DNA of 64,000 nt from Struthio camelus (GCF_040807025.1 NC_090944.1:125417738-125481737), one strand, 5' to 3'; shown: positions 11,639-36,220, counted from the stretch's first letter. Program-made: numbers and translations. Notes: generated by a model from the sequence alone, not told the origin.

Positions 11639-12340
11639 GAATCACAGAATGGTTGAGGTTGGAAGGGACCTCTGGAGATCATCTAGTCCAACCTCCCTGC
11701 TCAAGCAGGGTCACCTAGAGCATATTGCCCAGGATCACATCCAGACGGGTTTTGAAAATCTCCAGCGAAGGAGACTCCACTACCCCTCTGGGCAACCTGT
11801 TCCAATGCTCAGTCACCCTCACAGTGAAGAAGTTTTTTCCCAGGTTCAGATGGAACTTCCTGTGGTTCAGTTTCTGCCCGTTGCCTCTTGTCCTGTTGCT
11901 GGGCACCACGGAGAAGAGGCTGGCCTCATCCTCTTGACACTCCCCCTTCAGATACTTATACACATTGATCAGATGATTGCCTCTCAGTCTTCTCTTCTCC
12001 AGGCTGAACAGGCCCAGCTCTCGCAGCCTTTCTTCAGAGGAGAGGTGCTCCAGCCCTCTAATCATCTTGGTAGCCCTCCGCTGGACTCTCTCCAGGAGTG
12101 CCGTGTCTCTCTTGCACTGGGGAGCCCAGAACTGGACACAGTACTCCAGGTGGGGCCTCACCAGGGCTGAGGAGAGGGGCAGGATCACCTCCCTCGACCT
12201 GCTGGCAACACTCTTGCCTAGTGCACCCCAGGATCCCATTGGCCTTCCTGGCCACAAGGCCATGTTACTGGCTCATGCTTAACTTGTTGTCCCCCAGGAC
12301 TCCCAGGTCCTTCTCTGCAGAGCTGCTTTCCAGCAGGTCA
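11639..12340 (-). mobile_element. CR1 LINE fragment, 5'-truncated
   Basis: Second CR1 copy, reading leftward. Its 3' end (plus-strand AGAATCACAGAATGG at 11639) carries the same GGTTGGAAGGGACC block as the copy at 3738-5006, but little of the terminal octamer array. The truncated 5' end lies near 12340, at the codons for [16 protein letters not shown] 182-codon frame (12263-11715) covers the RT C-terminus ([17 protein letters not shown] to [10 protein letters not shown]). A length difference relative to the first copy near 12215 breaks the frame further upstream. Non-functional. Confidence 0.93.
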
Positions 12341-15300
12341 AAGAAGTCAGCACCCCCCTCCTCTTCTGTGAATCTAATCCACGCCTGCAATGCACTTCTA
12401 ACCTTGTATTCTCTCCTAGGCTAAAAGTCTACAGATCACAGCATTTATAGCCAAATGCATTTGCTGGATTCCTATTTCTCTAGTTTTCTGCATGACCCAG
12501 AGTTTGATTTGGCAGCATGATGAGTTCTCTGAAATCACTAAGTGTATTTGCCCAAATCATTTAAGGATACAAATCACATTTTTTTCCCCCCTATTGAAGA
12601 AGAAAATCAAACAGTGTTCCTGCCTCTTGAAATCCTTGCATAGCACTGCTGGAACACTAACTATTAACACATTATTTGGAGAACAGAAATAGCTCATATT
12701 TGAACTTCCAGGAATATCACAAAGGCCATATTTAGCAGGGGCTTGCGGAAAGGACGTGTTTCCCAAAACGATGAAGAGGCGAGGAGTTCCTTTTGGAATA
12801 ATTATGTTGACACTACCAGCTTTTTATTACTGCTATTTGTTGCTACATCAAAGCTGTGGATAGGCAGCTTTAAAAATAATCCTGAATACCTACCTTCAGC
12901 CTCAGTGATCTTGCCTGCTTTACACCAATTTCGCAGAAAGATGCGGATTCTTTCATAAACAGATGCAGTTCTACAAAGTCAGGGAGAATTGCATCTGCTC
13001 ATAGTTAGTTTTGTAATGGCGGAGAGAATGATACTGCATAAGTTAAAAGTTGGATCAAGTTTCCACTCTTTCTCTCTGGCTGGTTTTACATTGTTCTTAC
13101 TCCACTTAAATGCAAGTTAGATGTGGAGTTATTTCCATTTTATACTGAGGTGAGCAAAGTCTCCCTGAAATCATAGAAACCAGTGATGTAGGAGAAAACA
13201 GGCCTAATGCTTTTCCTGCTCTGCCCCCTTCTGATTCTTCAGACCTTGCAAGACGATTAGAGAGTGCCCGGCTAGGGGACTTCACACCATCTATTTCTGC
13301 ACAGAGCTAACCATGAGTTGGCCTTGGGAGCTGCCACTTAGTTCAGGTTGCATTTGGAAGGACTCAAACAGTTCCCAGTTTTGGAAAACTTCCACTCCAA
13401 CTACTTGGCCTCATACCTGTCTCAGGTTTCTGTATCAAGGCGTTTAGTTAGTTCTACTTCAAAGCCTTTATTTATTTATATCTTTTTAATACTGAGCCAT
13501 AAATAGCGCTGAGCACTGACACCTGCCAAACCATGCTCTTGGGCACCTGTCAAACAAATGTGTGGCATGAAGGCGAAGATAAACAGTTCACATTCAGTTA
13601 ACTCTTTGAGTGCCCAGGGCAAATATCTTCAACTTAGAAAGTGAGAAAAGGTGGAGGAGAGCAAACCTGCAGTGAAAGGAAGATGCAAAAGGAAAGAGGG
13701 TGACTTGTGTTCGATGCTCTGATCTGAACAGATCTTTTGTGTGTAAGCAAGCTTAAGCCCAGCATTTGCACTCTTATTCTCTTTCTGTTTTCTACTTGTA
13801 AGATGGGAACAGCTCAGATTGCCTTACCTTATGGGGGGTGGGGGGTGGGGGCGCAGGGAAAGCAAGGATAAATTAAACTAGGAAAGGTGTGTTAGGGGCC
13901 ATATGAATACCTCGGTAGGGGAAGATCTAGCAAAGGTATCACATCTGTCCAGACTGCCTTCTTATAAAGCATACTTAGTTGGAAGAAACCCTCTTCTTCC
14001 TTAGGACACGAGACATGATCTAGCTAAATCCCCCAGTGCAAAGAGCTGGAATGAGAGCAGTGTACTCGACTTAGATGACCAGGACCTGCTGGGATGGAAG
14101 AGGAGACTGCAAGTGACAGATATGACAAGACAGTGAGTATAGTTATTCTTTTGCTTCTTGAGGATACTCAGAAGAAAATCTAATTTAGAGATACCTGGAG
14201 TAGCCTCTGACTTGGGGTTTACTCAAACCAGGGCTGGAGGCTAAGGAAAAAAAAAAAAAAAAAAGACCCAAACAAGATCTAGAGCATGCAGTATACTAAC
14301 AGTATCTCATCCAGAGTTGCAGGGCTGATCATGGCATCACACTGAAACCACCTGGTTTTAAATGGATTCTGGGGCCATATGAGCTTATGCTCACTCAAGC
14401 CAAAGTGCCAAAACTGCACCTGTTCTGGGGTATGGCGTGCCTGCTTTTTCCTTGCCATGAGATAGACTCCAGGGCCTTCAGCCTCACTGAACAACAGAGA
14501 GTCCACAGCAGAGTGCTGGTACTTCTCCATACAGACTTACTGCCCTCCCGTGGCTGCCATGGAGCAACTCTAATGCAGAAAGAGGTAGACCAGGGACTGA
14601 AGGAAATCGAGAAAGACAACGGTATATTTGATTTAGGGGAAAAAAAAGTTACAAGGAAGAGGAAGTCAAAAAAAAAAAAAAGTGTGATTAACTGGAAGTA
14701 CCTAGGAAGGCAAGAACAAAGCCAAGATATTTACTGGTTTGGGGGTAGATAGGCAGACCTCCAAATGCTTTGTTTTACAAGGGCAGATGCCCTTGAGCTA
14801 GTCATCGCTAGGGTCCTGTCAGTGAGTGCCAGTAACTCCCAGAGATGATCCATCTGACTTCATCTGATGGCCCCGTGGAAGAGGTCATTAGCTAGTGGTG
14901 CAAAGAGGGAGCAGGAGATCAGATCACTGCTCCTTTTCTGACCTTGATGGGAACGTGCTGCGACTTTGCTGTATCCACTTCTCTCTTTGGCCCAGCTTCA
15001 ACAGTAAGCGTTTATAAAGCTCTTGGCGAGACGCATCATGTTGCGAACGTATTCATTTCTCTCTGTGAACCAGAGGGAGACGTCAGTTCTAGCACAGACT
15101 ATCTACTCACCCAGGTATTTCCTGTAAGAGCGTGAAGTTACATAATGAATGAGACCTCAGGCATATGATGAAAGCTGCTATAGAAGCATTATATGATCCT
15201 CTTATTTCTTACACTTTATGACTTGCTGTTTCTTATGCCATCTCTGCGGGCAGAATGCATCTCCAGTCTTTGACGCACAGTAGACGCTTCAAAGAGAACA

Positions 15301-16050
15301 ACCCCAAACAAACAACAGAAAGCAACAATGAAGTGACAACAGGAAAAACAGCACTAGGCACAAGCAGCAACTCTGGGGTCAGAAGGTGACAACACCAAAC
15401 TGATCGAATAGCACGTGCTTCTGACAGAGGAACTAAATACTGCAAGAAGGCTGCATATCTCCCAATAGTGAAGAGCTTAGATTTGCACTGGGCAGGTTTA
15501 CCGCTATATTTTTGTTCCTGGACATAGCCTCAATCTTGCATGTAAGGGAGTGGTGTATGCCCAAGCCATATTTGAGACTACATACAACGGGACACTCATT
15601 TTAGCCTGCAGAGGAGGAGCGGGTGTGATAGGAATCATCTACAGAAATGCCAATACATGGCACCTTCTATAGGACTTCAAGCTGTTGAGTGACATCTGCA
15701 TCAAGACTGGTGTCACTCCAGCCTACCTGACAGCTGTACTTTTTGGGGGAGGCATATCAGTGGGAGCATTCAGAGTTTCTCCAGGGTCAAAGAGACTGCA
15801 GTTTAGCAGAGCATGTAACAAAGCAAAAAATCAAGGAATGAACAGCGTGGACAGACAAACGCTTTGCTACACACACAGATGCTCACTCAACTTGCAGGTC
15901 ACTGGGCCAGTTTCTCACATGGTAGCCACTGGGCTACTGTCTTCCCCCTTTTCCCTCTCTTGCTCTTTTTTAAGGGAGGAAGGTAAATCCCACCCTCTCC
16001 GTTTTCACATTTTGGGCCATGCTGCTGCATGATATTAAGATCACAAACAA
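12341..16050. other. Intergenic, no gene seen
   Basis: Unique sequence between the second CR1 and the PSEN2 3' flank. It holds a G-rich tract at 13833-13851 and A-runs near 14247-14265 and 14680. Reading frames (for example 14387-14752 and 15685-16032) are short and unlike known proteins. Confidence 0.5.
13833..13851 (+). repeat. G-quadruplex-type tract
   Basis: Six, six and five G separated by single T residues, enough for four stacked G3 tracts on the plus strand. Confidence 0.75.
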
Positions 16051-16120
16051 AACTTCACTTTCATGCACAAGTGAAAATGTCCAATGAGATAAGAAATCAC
16101 TCAATATCATTTTAAAACTC

Positions 16121-16178
16121 GTGTGTTTGTGTGTGTGTGTGTGTATATACACGTACACACACACACACATATATATTT
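16121..16178. repeat. (TG)n joined to (CA)n, self-complementary
   Basis: A TG run (about 16121-16144) turns into TATATACACG and then a CA run (about 16155-16169), ending in ATATATAT. The two arms are complementary, so the whole is alternating purine-pyrimidine and can fold as a hairpin. Confidence 0.85.
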
Positions 16179-16416
16179 GCAGTAAATACATATAAACCTT
16201 TACACAATTAAAACCACTCCAGTATCCACACGATACACTTCTATCACTCACCAAGACAATACATTGTTGCACTGACAGAATCCATTGCTCAGTTTCTTTT
16301 AAAATTACAGTTTTCAAAAGTTAGATCAAATTGCTTAGTGAGAGGCCAATCTTTGGCAAGCATGAATCTGCCGAAAACCACCAGCTCCAGCAGTGATCCT
16401 TCCAGATTTAAAGGAT

Positions 16417-16436
16417 CCCCCCCCGCCCCCCCCCCC
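16417..16436 (-). repeat. Long C tract (G tract on PSEN2 sense strand)
   Basis: Eight C, one G, eleven C on the plus strand. On the minus strand, the sense strand of PSEN2, this is a nearly pure 20-base G run. It lies about 0.8 kb past the candidate PSEN2 poly(A) signal. Confidence 0.9.
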
Positions 16437-17251
16437 AGTTTTCTTCACATATCAGCTCCACTTTCATAGAAATAAATTGTTTCTAACAATACGCTACAAC
16501 CCTGTTCAGTCAAGCAGGATTTTTTTCCAGTACATGTAAATATTTCACATCCTCTCAATATCATGCAATCCAAGAAAATAAAATCATGATTGCAAGTGAC
16601 TGTATTTTGATTTGGCCCCAGAAATTTTTTTTGTTAAAAACTGAAAATTACCCTCACATAAACCTTTAAAAACAGCAGACACTTCTACTGATTTACATTT
16701 CCAAAGGAAATACCTTTTAGTAATAAATAACTCTCAGGCTCTAGCTTTTAAATCCAAACATTGCACACGTAAGAAATGAGGACAGAAAACTAAGAGAGCA
16801 GAAATTACTTAATTGTTCAGAGAAACACAAAGCTCATACAAACTCCTAGGTCTTTTTTAAAAATTTGTTTGAATCACCTGCATGATGTCCTTGTTAAATA
16901 TCAAAGTAGATTAGCTTTAACAAGTCTATTGGAAAAAGCACTATCTTAAAAATACATAATTCAAAGCCTTATCTAAAAAGTATTTTCAGATATGAAGTTC
17001 TACATCTCTCGATGACATTGCACTGTTCACAAAAACTTGCATAATGTTACATTTTGAAACACTGACATCAATCAGCTGTCAAAGAAAATAGAGCTTATTT
17101 TTTGCGTAACAGACACTCAAGTATAGGAAAAAAAAGAATCACAGAAGTTGCCTATTTCTAAGAAACTGACTCTTGGAGTAGAAAGAAATTGTTTTTAAAA
17201 CGTGGCAAAAAAGAATGATTAAATCTAACAGACTGAGTCAGACCTGTATCT

Positions 17252-17257
17252 TTTATT
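17252..17257 (-). terminator. PSEN2: Candidate PSEN2 poly(A) signal AATAAA
   Basis: TTTATT on the plus strand gives AATAAA on the minus strand, 1.3 kb downstream of the PSEN2 stop. An ATTAAA at 18053-18058 is an alternative giving a shorter 3' UTR. Transcript data would be needed to choose. Confidence 0.35.
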
Positions 17258-18570
17258 GGCAACAAGCACTGTGATTTTTTTTTTTTTTTTAAATAAACTC
17301 ACTTGAGGCTATGTAAATATTCCCAGCAATAATTATGCCTTATTTAGAGTAAGGTAACAGCAGATTAAAATTTGCATATTTTGATACAAACTATGACAGG
17401 GAATTTCCAAATGAGTCCCTTTTACATTAAATAGCTATTTTAAAATTTGTAATAAAAAGTCTTTCAACAACAGTATCAGAAAAACAGGTAAGCCAAGCCT
17501 CAATCAGCGTTAGAGGACCAGGAATGTAAATCCTCCTTGGAGTTATTACAGTACATACAGAAATAAGACCACAAAAGAAGTTACAGGTCAACTGATTTAC
17601 TGGAGTTGTGCAGTAATTCCACCTTATGGCAATTTGAGGACTGTAATATGGACCCAGAGAGAGGTTTCCATAAAAGACGAAATGCTGGGAAGAGACAGGA
17701 AAAAAAAAATTGAGATATATATATATATATATATAAATATATATAAATATATATATCTGCCTTCCTGTACTGAGGATCTGAACCCCTGGAACAGCCAGCC
17801 CTGCCTTCAGCTGTTTGCTACAGTGGTGGATGCACTCAGAACCACAAGCCTGGTGTTTAAAATTCCTATTGCTGATGTCCTGTCTGGATCCATCATTGCT
17901 CACCGTGTCTCACTAGAGTCGGAATAAATAGGCATTTGGGGCAATTTCAATAGAAGTTATGTACACAGACAGCTTATGAAGTTGGGCCCCACACTTCTCT
18001 GTCTAATATAACCAGGCGTGACATTGCTCTGTGCGTGTTGACTGCTATATATTTTTAATTACAAATGTGACTTATTTTTGCTACATGTTTGTACAACACT
18101 TCAAAACACTGAAGTGTTAACAGTTACAGAGCACAATTGAACTTCACTGCAATTCCAGGGCTAAAACGCCTTAGCTCCTGGAAGCACAGATCAGACCCTT
18201 CATCTGTCCACCAGTCCATGCTACATACAGGTTTCCGTGCTCAAAACAGCCAGTGTACACATCAAATACATTTAAGTAATGCTCTGACATCAGCAATAAG
18301 CCAGGCTTTTCACTGTAGTCCAGAAGACTTAGGGCTCCTGTGAAAAAATTCAGACTATGATGCAACTAGATGTAACTACTAGATTTTCAGTATACATCGT
18401 GTCACAGAGTTAGTGTTTTCCCTAAAAATATATGGCACTAAGTGTAAAACTTAATGACTTATTCCAAACAGCATACCGTACTTCACGGAAAAGCTTTCCA
18501 AAAAAAAAAAAAAACACCAAACAAACAAACAAAAACCAAAAAAACACCAAACTCTTAACTTCTTCTCCTT
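17258..18570 (-). other. PSEN2: Probable PSEN2 3' UTR
   Basis: AT-rich, repeat-poor sequence directly after the PSEN2 stop on the minus strand, extending to the candidate AATAAA. It contains an AT dinucleotide tract (17715-17757) and an A/C-rich low-complexity block at about 18496-18550 (T/G-rich in the transcript). The extent is inferred. Confidence 0.4.
17715..17757. repeat. (AT)n tract
   Basis: Nearly pure AT dinucleotides with a few extra A residues. It lies within the probable PSEN2 3' UTR. Confidence 0.9.
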
Positions 18571-30299
<11,729 letters not shown>

Positions 30300-31005
30300 C
30301 ACTTTTCCAAGGAGCACTCAGGAGGGGCACAGCCAAGCGCTGCTCAAGCCTGAGGGGACAAGCAGAAGGAAAGGAAAGAGAAACAGTGAACACTACAATG
30401 CATACATAACTGGAAGTCTGAAGAGGAGGTGCAATTTCAGCTGGGAGCATATAGCAGGCTGTGTAACTCCATCTCCTTCTAACAGGAGATTTAGCCTACT
30501 GTCACTCCAGGCATGACAACCCATTCAGTTAAAGTCACCGTCATCTTTGCAGGCGGGGGAACAGCAAAACGCAGCACTGAACCAATTGGACCTGTTCAAT
30601 CTAACCGTTTTCCTTTGTCACAGCTCCCACAGTTGCTGCCTCCGGGCCTTCCCTCCCACATTAGCACACCTTGACTTTCACACAGGAGGCTTTTCAGTTC
30701 TCGGAGAGCAGTTTGATTTGTGTGGGCCACACAATGCTTCACCTCAAACGCTAGGTGTTTGCTAGAAAGCTAACAGAGCTCAGCTCTTACACAACGCAGC
30801 AGCAAGCATCAGCAGGTAGAATTTTATTGCTAACCTGAAGCTCCAGCTTTGCGCAGGTCAGTAAGCAGGAGCTGCATGCTGTCTTCCCTGTTGTGACTGT
30901 TTATGAACTAGACAAAGTTCATAAGCAGTTCCTCTCTTTGCCCACAAAGCATGGCAAGAAGAGATTTGTGTAGAAAGGGAAACACATGTACCCTTAGATT
31001 AGCCA

Positions 31006-31036
31006 CCTTTTTTTCCCCCCTCCCCCCTTTTTTTCC
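31006..31036. repeat. Perfect pyrimidine mirror repeat
   Basis: Reading outward from the central T at 31021, both sides are C6, T7, CC: a symmetric 31-base polypyrimidine run. This is the classic requirement for intramolecular triplex (H-DNA). Confidence 0.9.
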
Positions 31037-34000
31037 TCCCTCTATTGCCTTGTGAGGAAGAACAAAACAACTTGGAGTTTAACAGCAAGGGCTAAAATTG
31101 TTTGGCCTCCTTCCACATACTGCAGTTCCCAAAAGCAAGCAAAGCAGTGGCACAGCAGAGAAGGGAGAGGAACAGCTCTTCTTAGTCACTGGAGACAGGA
31201 GGTGCGCTGCCTTGGCTAATTCAGAATAGCCTTAAAGCCAGGATCACAGAAAACTGTAAAGATGGGTAATATGTGAATTAATTTTAGCATTTATTAAGTC
31301 AGCTTAACAGAGCAACTGAGTCAATAAAGATAATTCAGGCACCTTCTGATTCTCAGCCACCTACCCATAAGCAAAAGCAGACCTTTAATGCATGGAAAAA
31401 GCTGTAATATTTACAACATCGTCTCCTCCTCTCTGCAGTATTTTACTCAAGGATCCTGAGGAGAAAAAAAAGCAAAAACAAACAAAAAAAAAAAACAGTG
31501 TGTCTCAGGAAACATATCTGACTTAGAAAAGGAAGCTGAAGAAGCCATGTGACTTGGACACAGTCGCTTAAATCTGAATTGTGCATTCATGGTCCAACCA
31601 GTAGCCTATGCTGTCTACCAGTCAGCTTGAGCGTTCAGAGTGGATACTTTGAAGCTCTGCAAGAGATTTCTACTTCTCACTGAAGACACTGAAATTCACT
31701 TCAGTTTCAGAACAAGGAAGGAGGAGGGAGTGGGAGATTTCCCTTTCTTCCACGACCTCCTGAACACATCTGGCACCTTCAAGAAATTTTAGAAAGCAAA
31801 TTCAGCCTGCCCAAACGAGACATTTTTCAGACATCTACTCCTCTTCTGCCTTCTCTTCAAGCCTTTTCTTACCGTTTTGTTCCTCTTTACACGGTAAAAA
31901 CAATACAGTTACGGGGAGACAGATGCAGTGGCAGCCCTCAGGCCAGGGCTACCAGGTCCACTATAATGCTGTACTCTTAACGAGTGAGCCTCCTGACACC
32001 TGCATTGTTGTGCTTACTTCTTAGAGAGCCTGAAATCTCCACACCCTGGATGCTTAACACTCTTCTGACTGAGCACATAAGGACTCATAGTTCACAGTTG
32101 AGAGCCTAGCTTCTGGTTCAATTATAGGATTTAGTCCTTCTTTAAAGAAGCGGCTACACATTTAATATGAAGTCATTCAAGCACGACATAACTCCTGGAT
32201 CGGTGGAGTCTGAACAGGTTGTTACGCATGCCACTGGACTGTAAGTACCTAGATCTGTGACCCATGGAACGTAAATAACTCTCAAACCCCTCTGTACGTG
32301 CTGGAGCCCAGGGGAGAGGTCAAGATTTACTCTCTGATAGTTTGAGACCAAAATTTAAGTTTTAACAACTTCATAAAAGTATTAAAAGAACTTTTCCTCC
32401 CAAAATTAGAGAAACTGTCAGACAACTTTAGCTATGTGAACAGAGCAAATACTGCAGAGGACCTCAGAAGGGACCAATTAGCCTACTTTCAGCGCTCTAG
32501 TTGTGCCCACTGGAGGAGTTAAACTGACAGCAAGAACAAGTTACTAATTACTAACCCCTACAATTATATGGAAAGAAATCTCATGTTGTAAAACAGCTGT
32601 TTTTAAGCTGGACATTTTCTGTTATTCTCCCTCAAAAAAATTACAAACAAAGGCAAAGATGCAAAAATACTTCTGCTCAACGGGCAGACTTGGACCTGAG
32701 CAAGACTCGACCAGTCTTTCCATCCCTTGTTTACGATGCTTTGCGTTCAGCGAGTATTGACACAAACAGTCCCCAGCACATCAGGGATTTTACAGGAGAT
32801 CCTGTGGCAACCATCCCTCAGCAAATCCTCAGAGGCTGTTTTCACAACTACCTTACGCTCATCTAAACACCCGCTCCTGTCAAAGGCACAGTCCCACCAC
32901 CCTCCCCCCCACCACCCCTCCCATACCAACCCCTGGTACTCATCAGCAATGTAGTTCTTTTGAAAAGACAACAAAAAGGGGACTTGTTTTCCAGGCTGCT
33001 GCTGGACCAGCCATAGTGCCGAGGAAAAGGCTGGGCCTTCCCCTTTCAGTAGGGTTGAAGCCTTGTACGGGGTGAAGCGTTCCTGAAATCACACTTGGAC
33101 AAGATGATATAGCCCACCTAGCTGTTTATCCTGAGCATCATCTTCATTATGTGAAATGAGCCTTTAATTTGGGGAGGGGAGAAAGGCAGATTAACAACCT
33201 CCTAATATGGACAAATGAGGACATCTGATCCCTTCTCCACAGATGAGGGTGACTGAGAATGGCGCACTTGATGGCACGGATGCTGTCACACCAGCAGCAA
33301 AGCTCTGCTGGCACAAGGACTGCCAGGCAACCACAGCCTGACTGCGGCGAAATCAAGTCAGCAGGGGCTGCTGAGGCCAGGGGGACTCACCACTCTGGGA
33401 CAGTCAGCCCATCCTCCCCTCAGGACTGCGACATCTATGGCAGCGCTGCCCTTATCAAAGTGGGAGTCTGATATATGGCTTGTGGAGGCAGGAGAAGCAA
33501 CCCTCCCCTCTGCCACCCCACAGGCTCCAGCAGAGGGGTTTTTCTAATGGCACTATTTAGTCGTCAGAGTTGCCCTTTGAACTGACACTGCTCTGTTGGA
33601 TGCCAGACAGAGCACGCTCTCCTTCAGCGGAGGAAGGACCTAGCCTGATCGCTCTCACAACTACTCACCCAGCACTGACAGCACCCCTCAGGTTGAGCAA
33701 AGTAAGGAGAGAAGACCTCTGCCCCAGGAGCTCACTTGCCAAACAGAAAGAAAACTAGGGACCCACAAAGCACCAGGCAACCAAGAAAGAGGTGTTATAA
33801 GTCTGCACAGTTTTTTGGTATCACTTTGCTAGTTAAACTATGGTAAGGGATCTTGTGGAGAGGATTTCTGCCTCCCAAGGACCCTGGGTACCCCATAATG
33901 TGCAGCAAAGGAACCTTTCCTAGATGCAGTTATTTTGGTGCAGGACACCAGATATGTCCATGCACACAGACAATGTGTTTTTCTAGGCTGAGCTTGGAAG

Positions 34001-35782
34001 AAGGACACTTCAGGAAAGGCAGGAAGGGCTGGGACAAAAACCACTTCCTTTACAGCTCTGGTGATAGGAGGAGCTTGGGGGAGCTGGGGGGGGGGAAATG
34101 CATGCTGTACCTGTGCTCACAGACAATTATGGAGCATGGTCTACTGAATACAGTAAATAAAGAAAAGGAGCAACACAGGCCACACAGTCTTCAAAATGAA
34201 CACACTAAGTCACAGGAGATCAGGTACAATTTTCCTCTTTCCCTCTGTGGATGGATTCAAACTGTTAGGACCCATTCAAAAATCGTAAGATTTTTAAGTG
34301 CCAAAAAACTAAACTCTCAAAACCACATGGCAAAAATGAAAGGGGCCAAAAGCCAGGACAGTAGCAAGTGTCTTTCATGCAAGGGATCTCCTTCTTCAGC
34401 TGGGGTAAATCAACTTCAAGGATTTCAATGAAGCTAGGCCAATTCACTCTAACAGTAGGATGCAGCCTTGGCTTGCCTTTTAATATCAAGCTTCAACATC
34501 CTCATGCTGCAAACAGACCCAAATCCCTTGCTTTGTATTTCATCCATAATAAATAGTAACAGTATAATGTACAGCACAGAACAGCTGCTATAGGTTAGCA
34601 GCATATTTAATAATCCATTTGAGAGTTTAAACTCCTGCTTATACATATTGTTCTCTTTGATGGCAATTAGATGAAGAGAATCAGTTTTCATTTGCTATAT
34701 TTAGCTCAAGAGAGAGCTTGACACTGACAGCCTAATGTTTTCCTAAGTTTAGGCTGTAACTATGCTTCTGTTAGTAAACATAAAGGCAATTTAGGCTTTC
34801 AAATTCTTCCCAATAAGTAAAGCCAAAACATGCATGCTGCTAAAACGACAAGCTACACAGAACGCAGCATCTGAACAGTCGAAAGAGAACTTGCAAATGC
34901 CATTCAGGTTCAGCTCAAGAGCGCAAAAATAACAAAACAGGAGACACGACAGGAAGCTGGGGAGATTCGGAGGCCTCTCTCTCCTTTTCAGGACACACCA
35001 GCATAGTGATACTAACATTGCTTTCTCTTGTCCCGCAAGAGAGGCACGGCACATAGCCGCACAAAGTGTTATTTTGCTGGCAGAGCTTAAAATTAGACCC
35101 TCCCGAAGAGCGCCCAGCAGTTGTAGCGGAAGGATTACGTTGCCCAGTTCGACGGCCGCCAGCAGTCAGCGCCCAGCCGAAGCACCGGAGCAGAAAACCA
35201 CCACGTCCCTGCTGACGTACTTACGCCAGGGAGGCTTTGAAGCCTGGCTCAAGCCTCGCGCGCAGCACCAGCTAATAGCATCGGTACCTCTAACGTCGCC
35301 CCGGGGGGCACCCGAGCCAGCAAACCCTGAAGATGACGGGGAGCGGGGGAAAGCTCGCCCGGCGGCCGCCCAGAGAGGCCCGTATTCGGGTTGCGCTCCC
35401 GGCTCCTCCCGGGGCGCGGGGAGCGCCCGGGGCCGACGCGCCGTCGTCGGGGCCGCCGGCCGCCCGCGCGCCGCGGCCTCACGCACCTGCCCCAGCGGGG
35501 TCCGCTTCCTCCTCCGTCCGTCCGCACGCCTGGCCAGCCCCGGCCGCGTGCCCAGCAGCGGGCAAAGGGGGCGCGAGGCGGGCAGGAAAAAAACAAAAGA
35601 ACCCCAGACATTTGAGAAGAGAAAACACCAGTCAGTGGTTTCACTGGAACAAAACCTTGCGCCGACGCACGCGCTTCCCCCCAAGGCTGTTTTGAACGCT
35701 TAAAAAAATCTGTCTGCCACGCAGCATCGGCCAGCAGCGTCCTTAAACAAAACGCTGCCTTGCAGCCTGAGGCAGAAATATA

Positions 35783-35799
35783 CCCCCCCCGGGGGGGGG
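35783..35799. repeat. C8/G9 palindrome
   Basis: Eight C immediately followed by nine G, flanked on both sides by TATA-type sequence. It forms a perfect 16-base inverted repeat with no loop. Confidence 0.9.
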
Positions 35800-35906
35800 A
35801 ATATATATGTGCATGCGTGTGTGTGTGTGTGTGTGCATGTGTGTGTGCATATATACACATGCACACATACATACACACATATATATGTATCTCTACATAT
35901 ACATAC

Positions 35907-35937
<31 letters not shown>

Positions 35938-35970
35938 TATGTATATATATATATATTTTTTTTTTTTTTT
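35800..35970. repeat. TG/CA/TA alternating tract ending in T15
   Basis: About 155 bases of nearly uninterrupted alternating purine-pyrimidine (TG, CA, TA and GCATGC words), then T15 at 35956-35970. A compound microsatellite with Z-DNA potential inside the PSEN2 CpG island. Confidence 0.9.
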
Positions 35971-36220
35971 GGTGCTCTGACCAGAAGGAGCCAGCAAGGC
36001 TCACGCTCCCCGGCCGGGCCCCCAGGACGGAGCCTGCCCCGCGCTGCCGGCCGGGCCCGAGCTCGGAGGAGGGGGAAGGGCCGCGCACGGCTCCAGCGGC
36101 GCGGCGCCCCCGCGCAAACGCCGGCCCGCCCGCCCGCCGCGCAGCCCGCCGCGCAGCCCCCCGCCCCGAGGCGGCCCCGAGGCGGCCCCGCCGCGGCGCC
36201 CCGGTCCGCCCTCGCCTCAC

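Larger units (their letters stand above)
30350..36220 (-). other. PSEN2: PSEN2 5' intron (or introns)
   Basis: This is the 5.9 kb between the first coding exon and the predicted first exon. Mammalian PSEN2 has a second non-coding exon here; none could be fixed by eye. It contains a mirror-symmetric pyrimidine tract (31006-31036) and A-rich stretches near 31466-31497. The last 1.1 kb is CpG-rich, with a palindrome plus alternating tract at 35783-35970. Long frames at 35074-36283 come from base composition. Confidence 0.7.

Noticed and set aside
11649-12282. Plus-strand frames of 101-173 codons over the second CR1
   Set aside because: They are antisense shadows of the CR1 reverse transcriptase, which is read on the minus strand.
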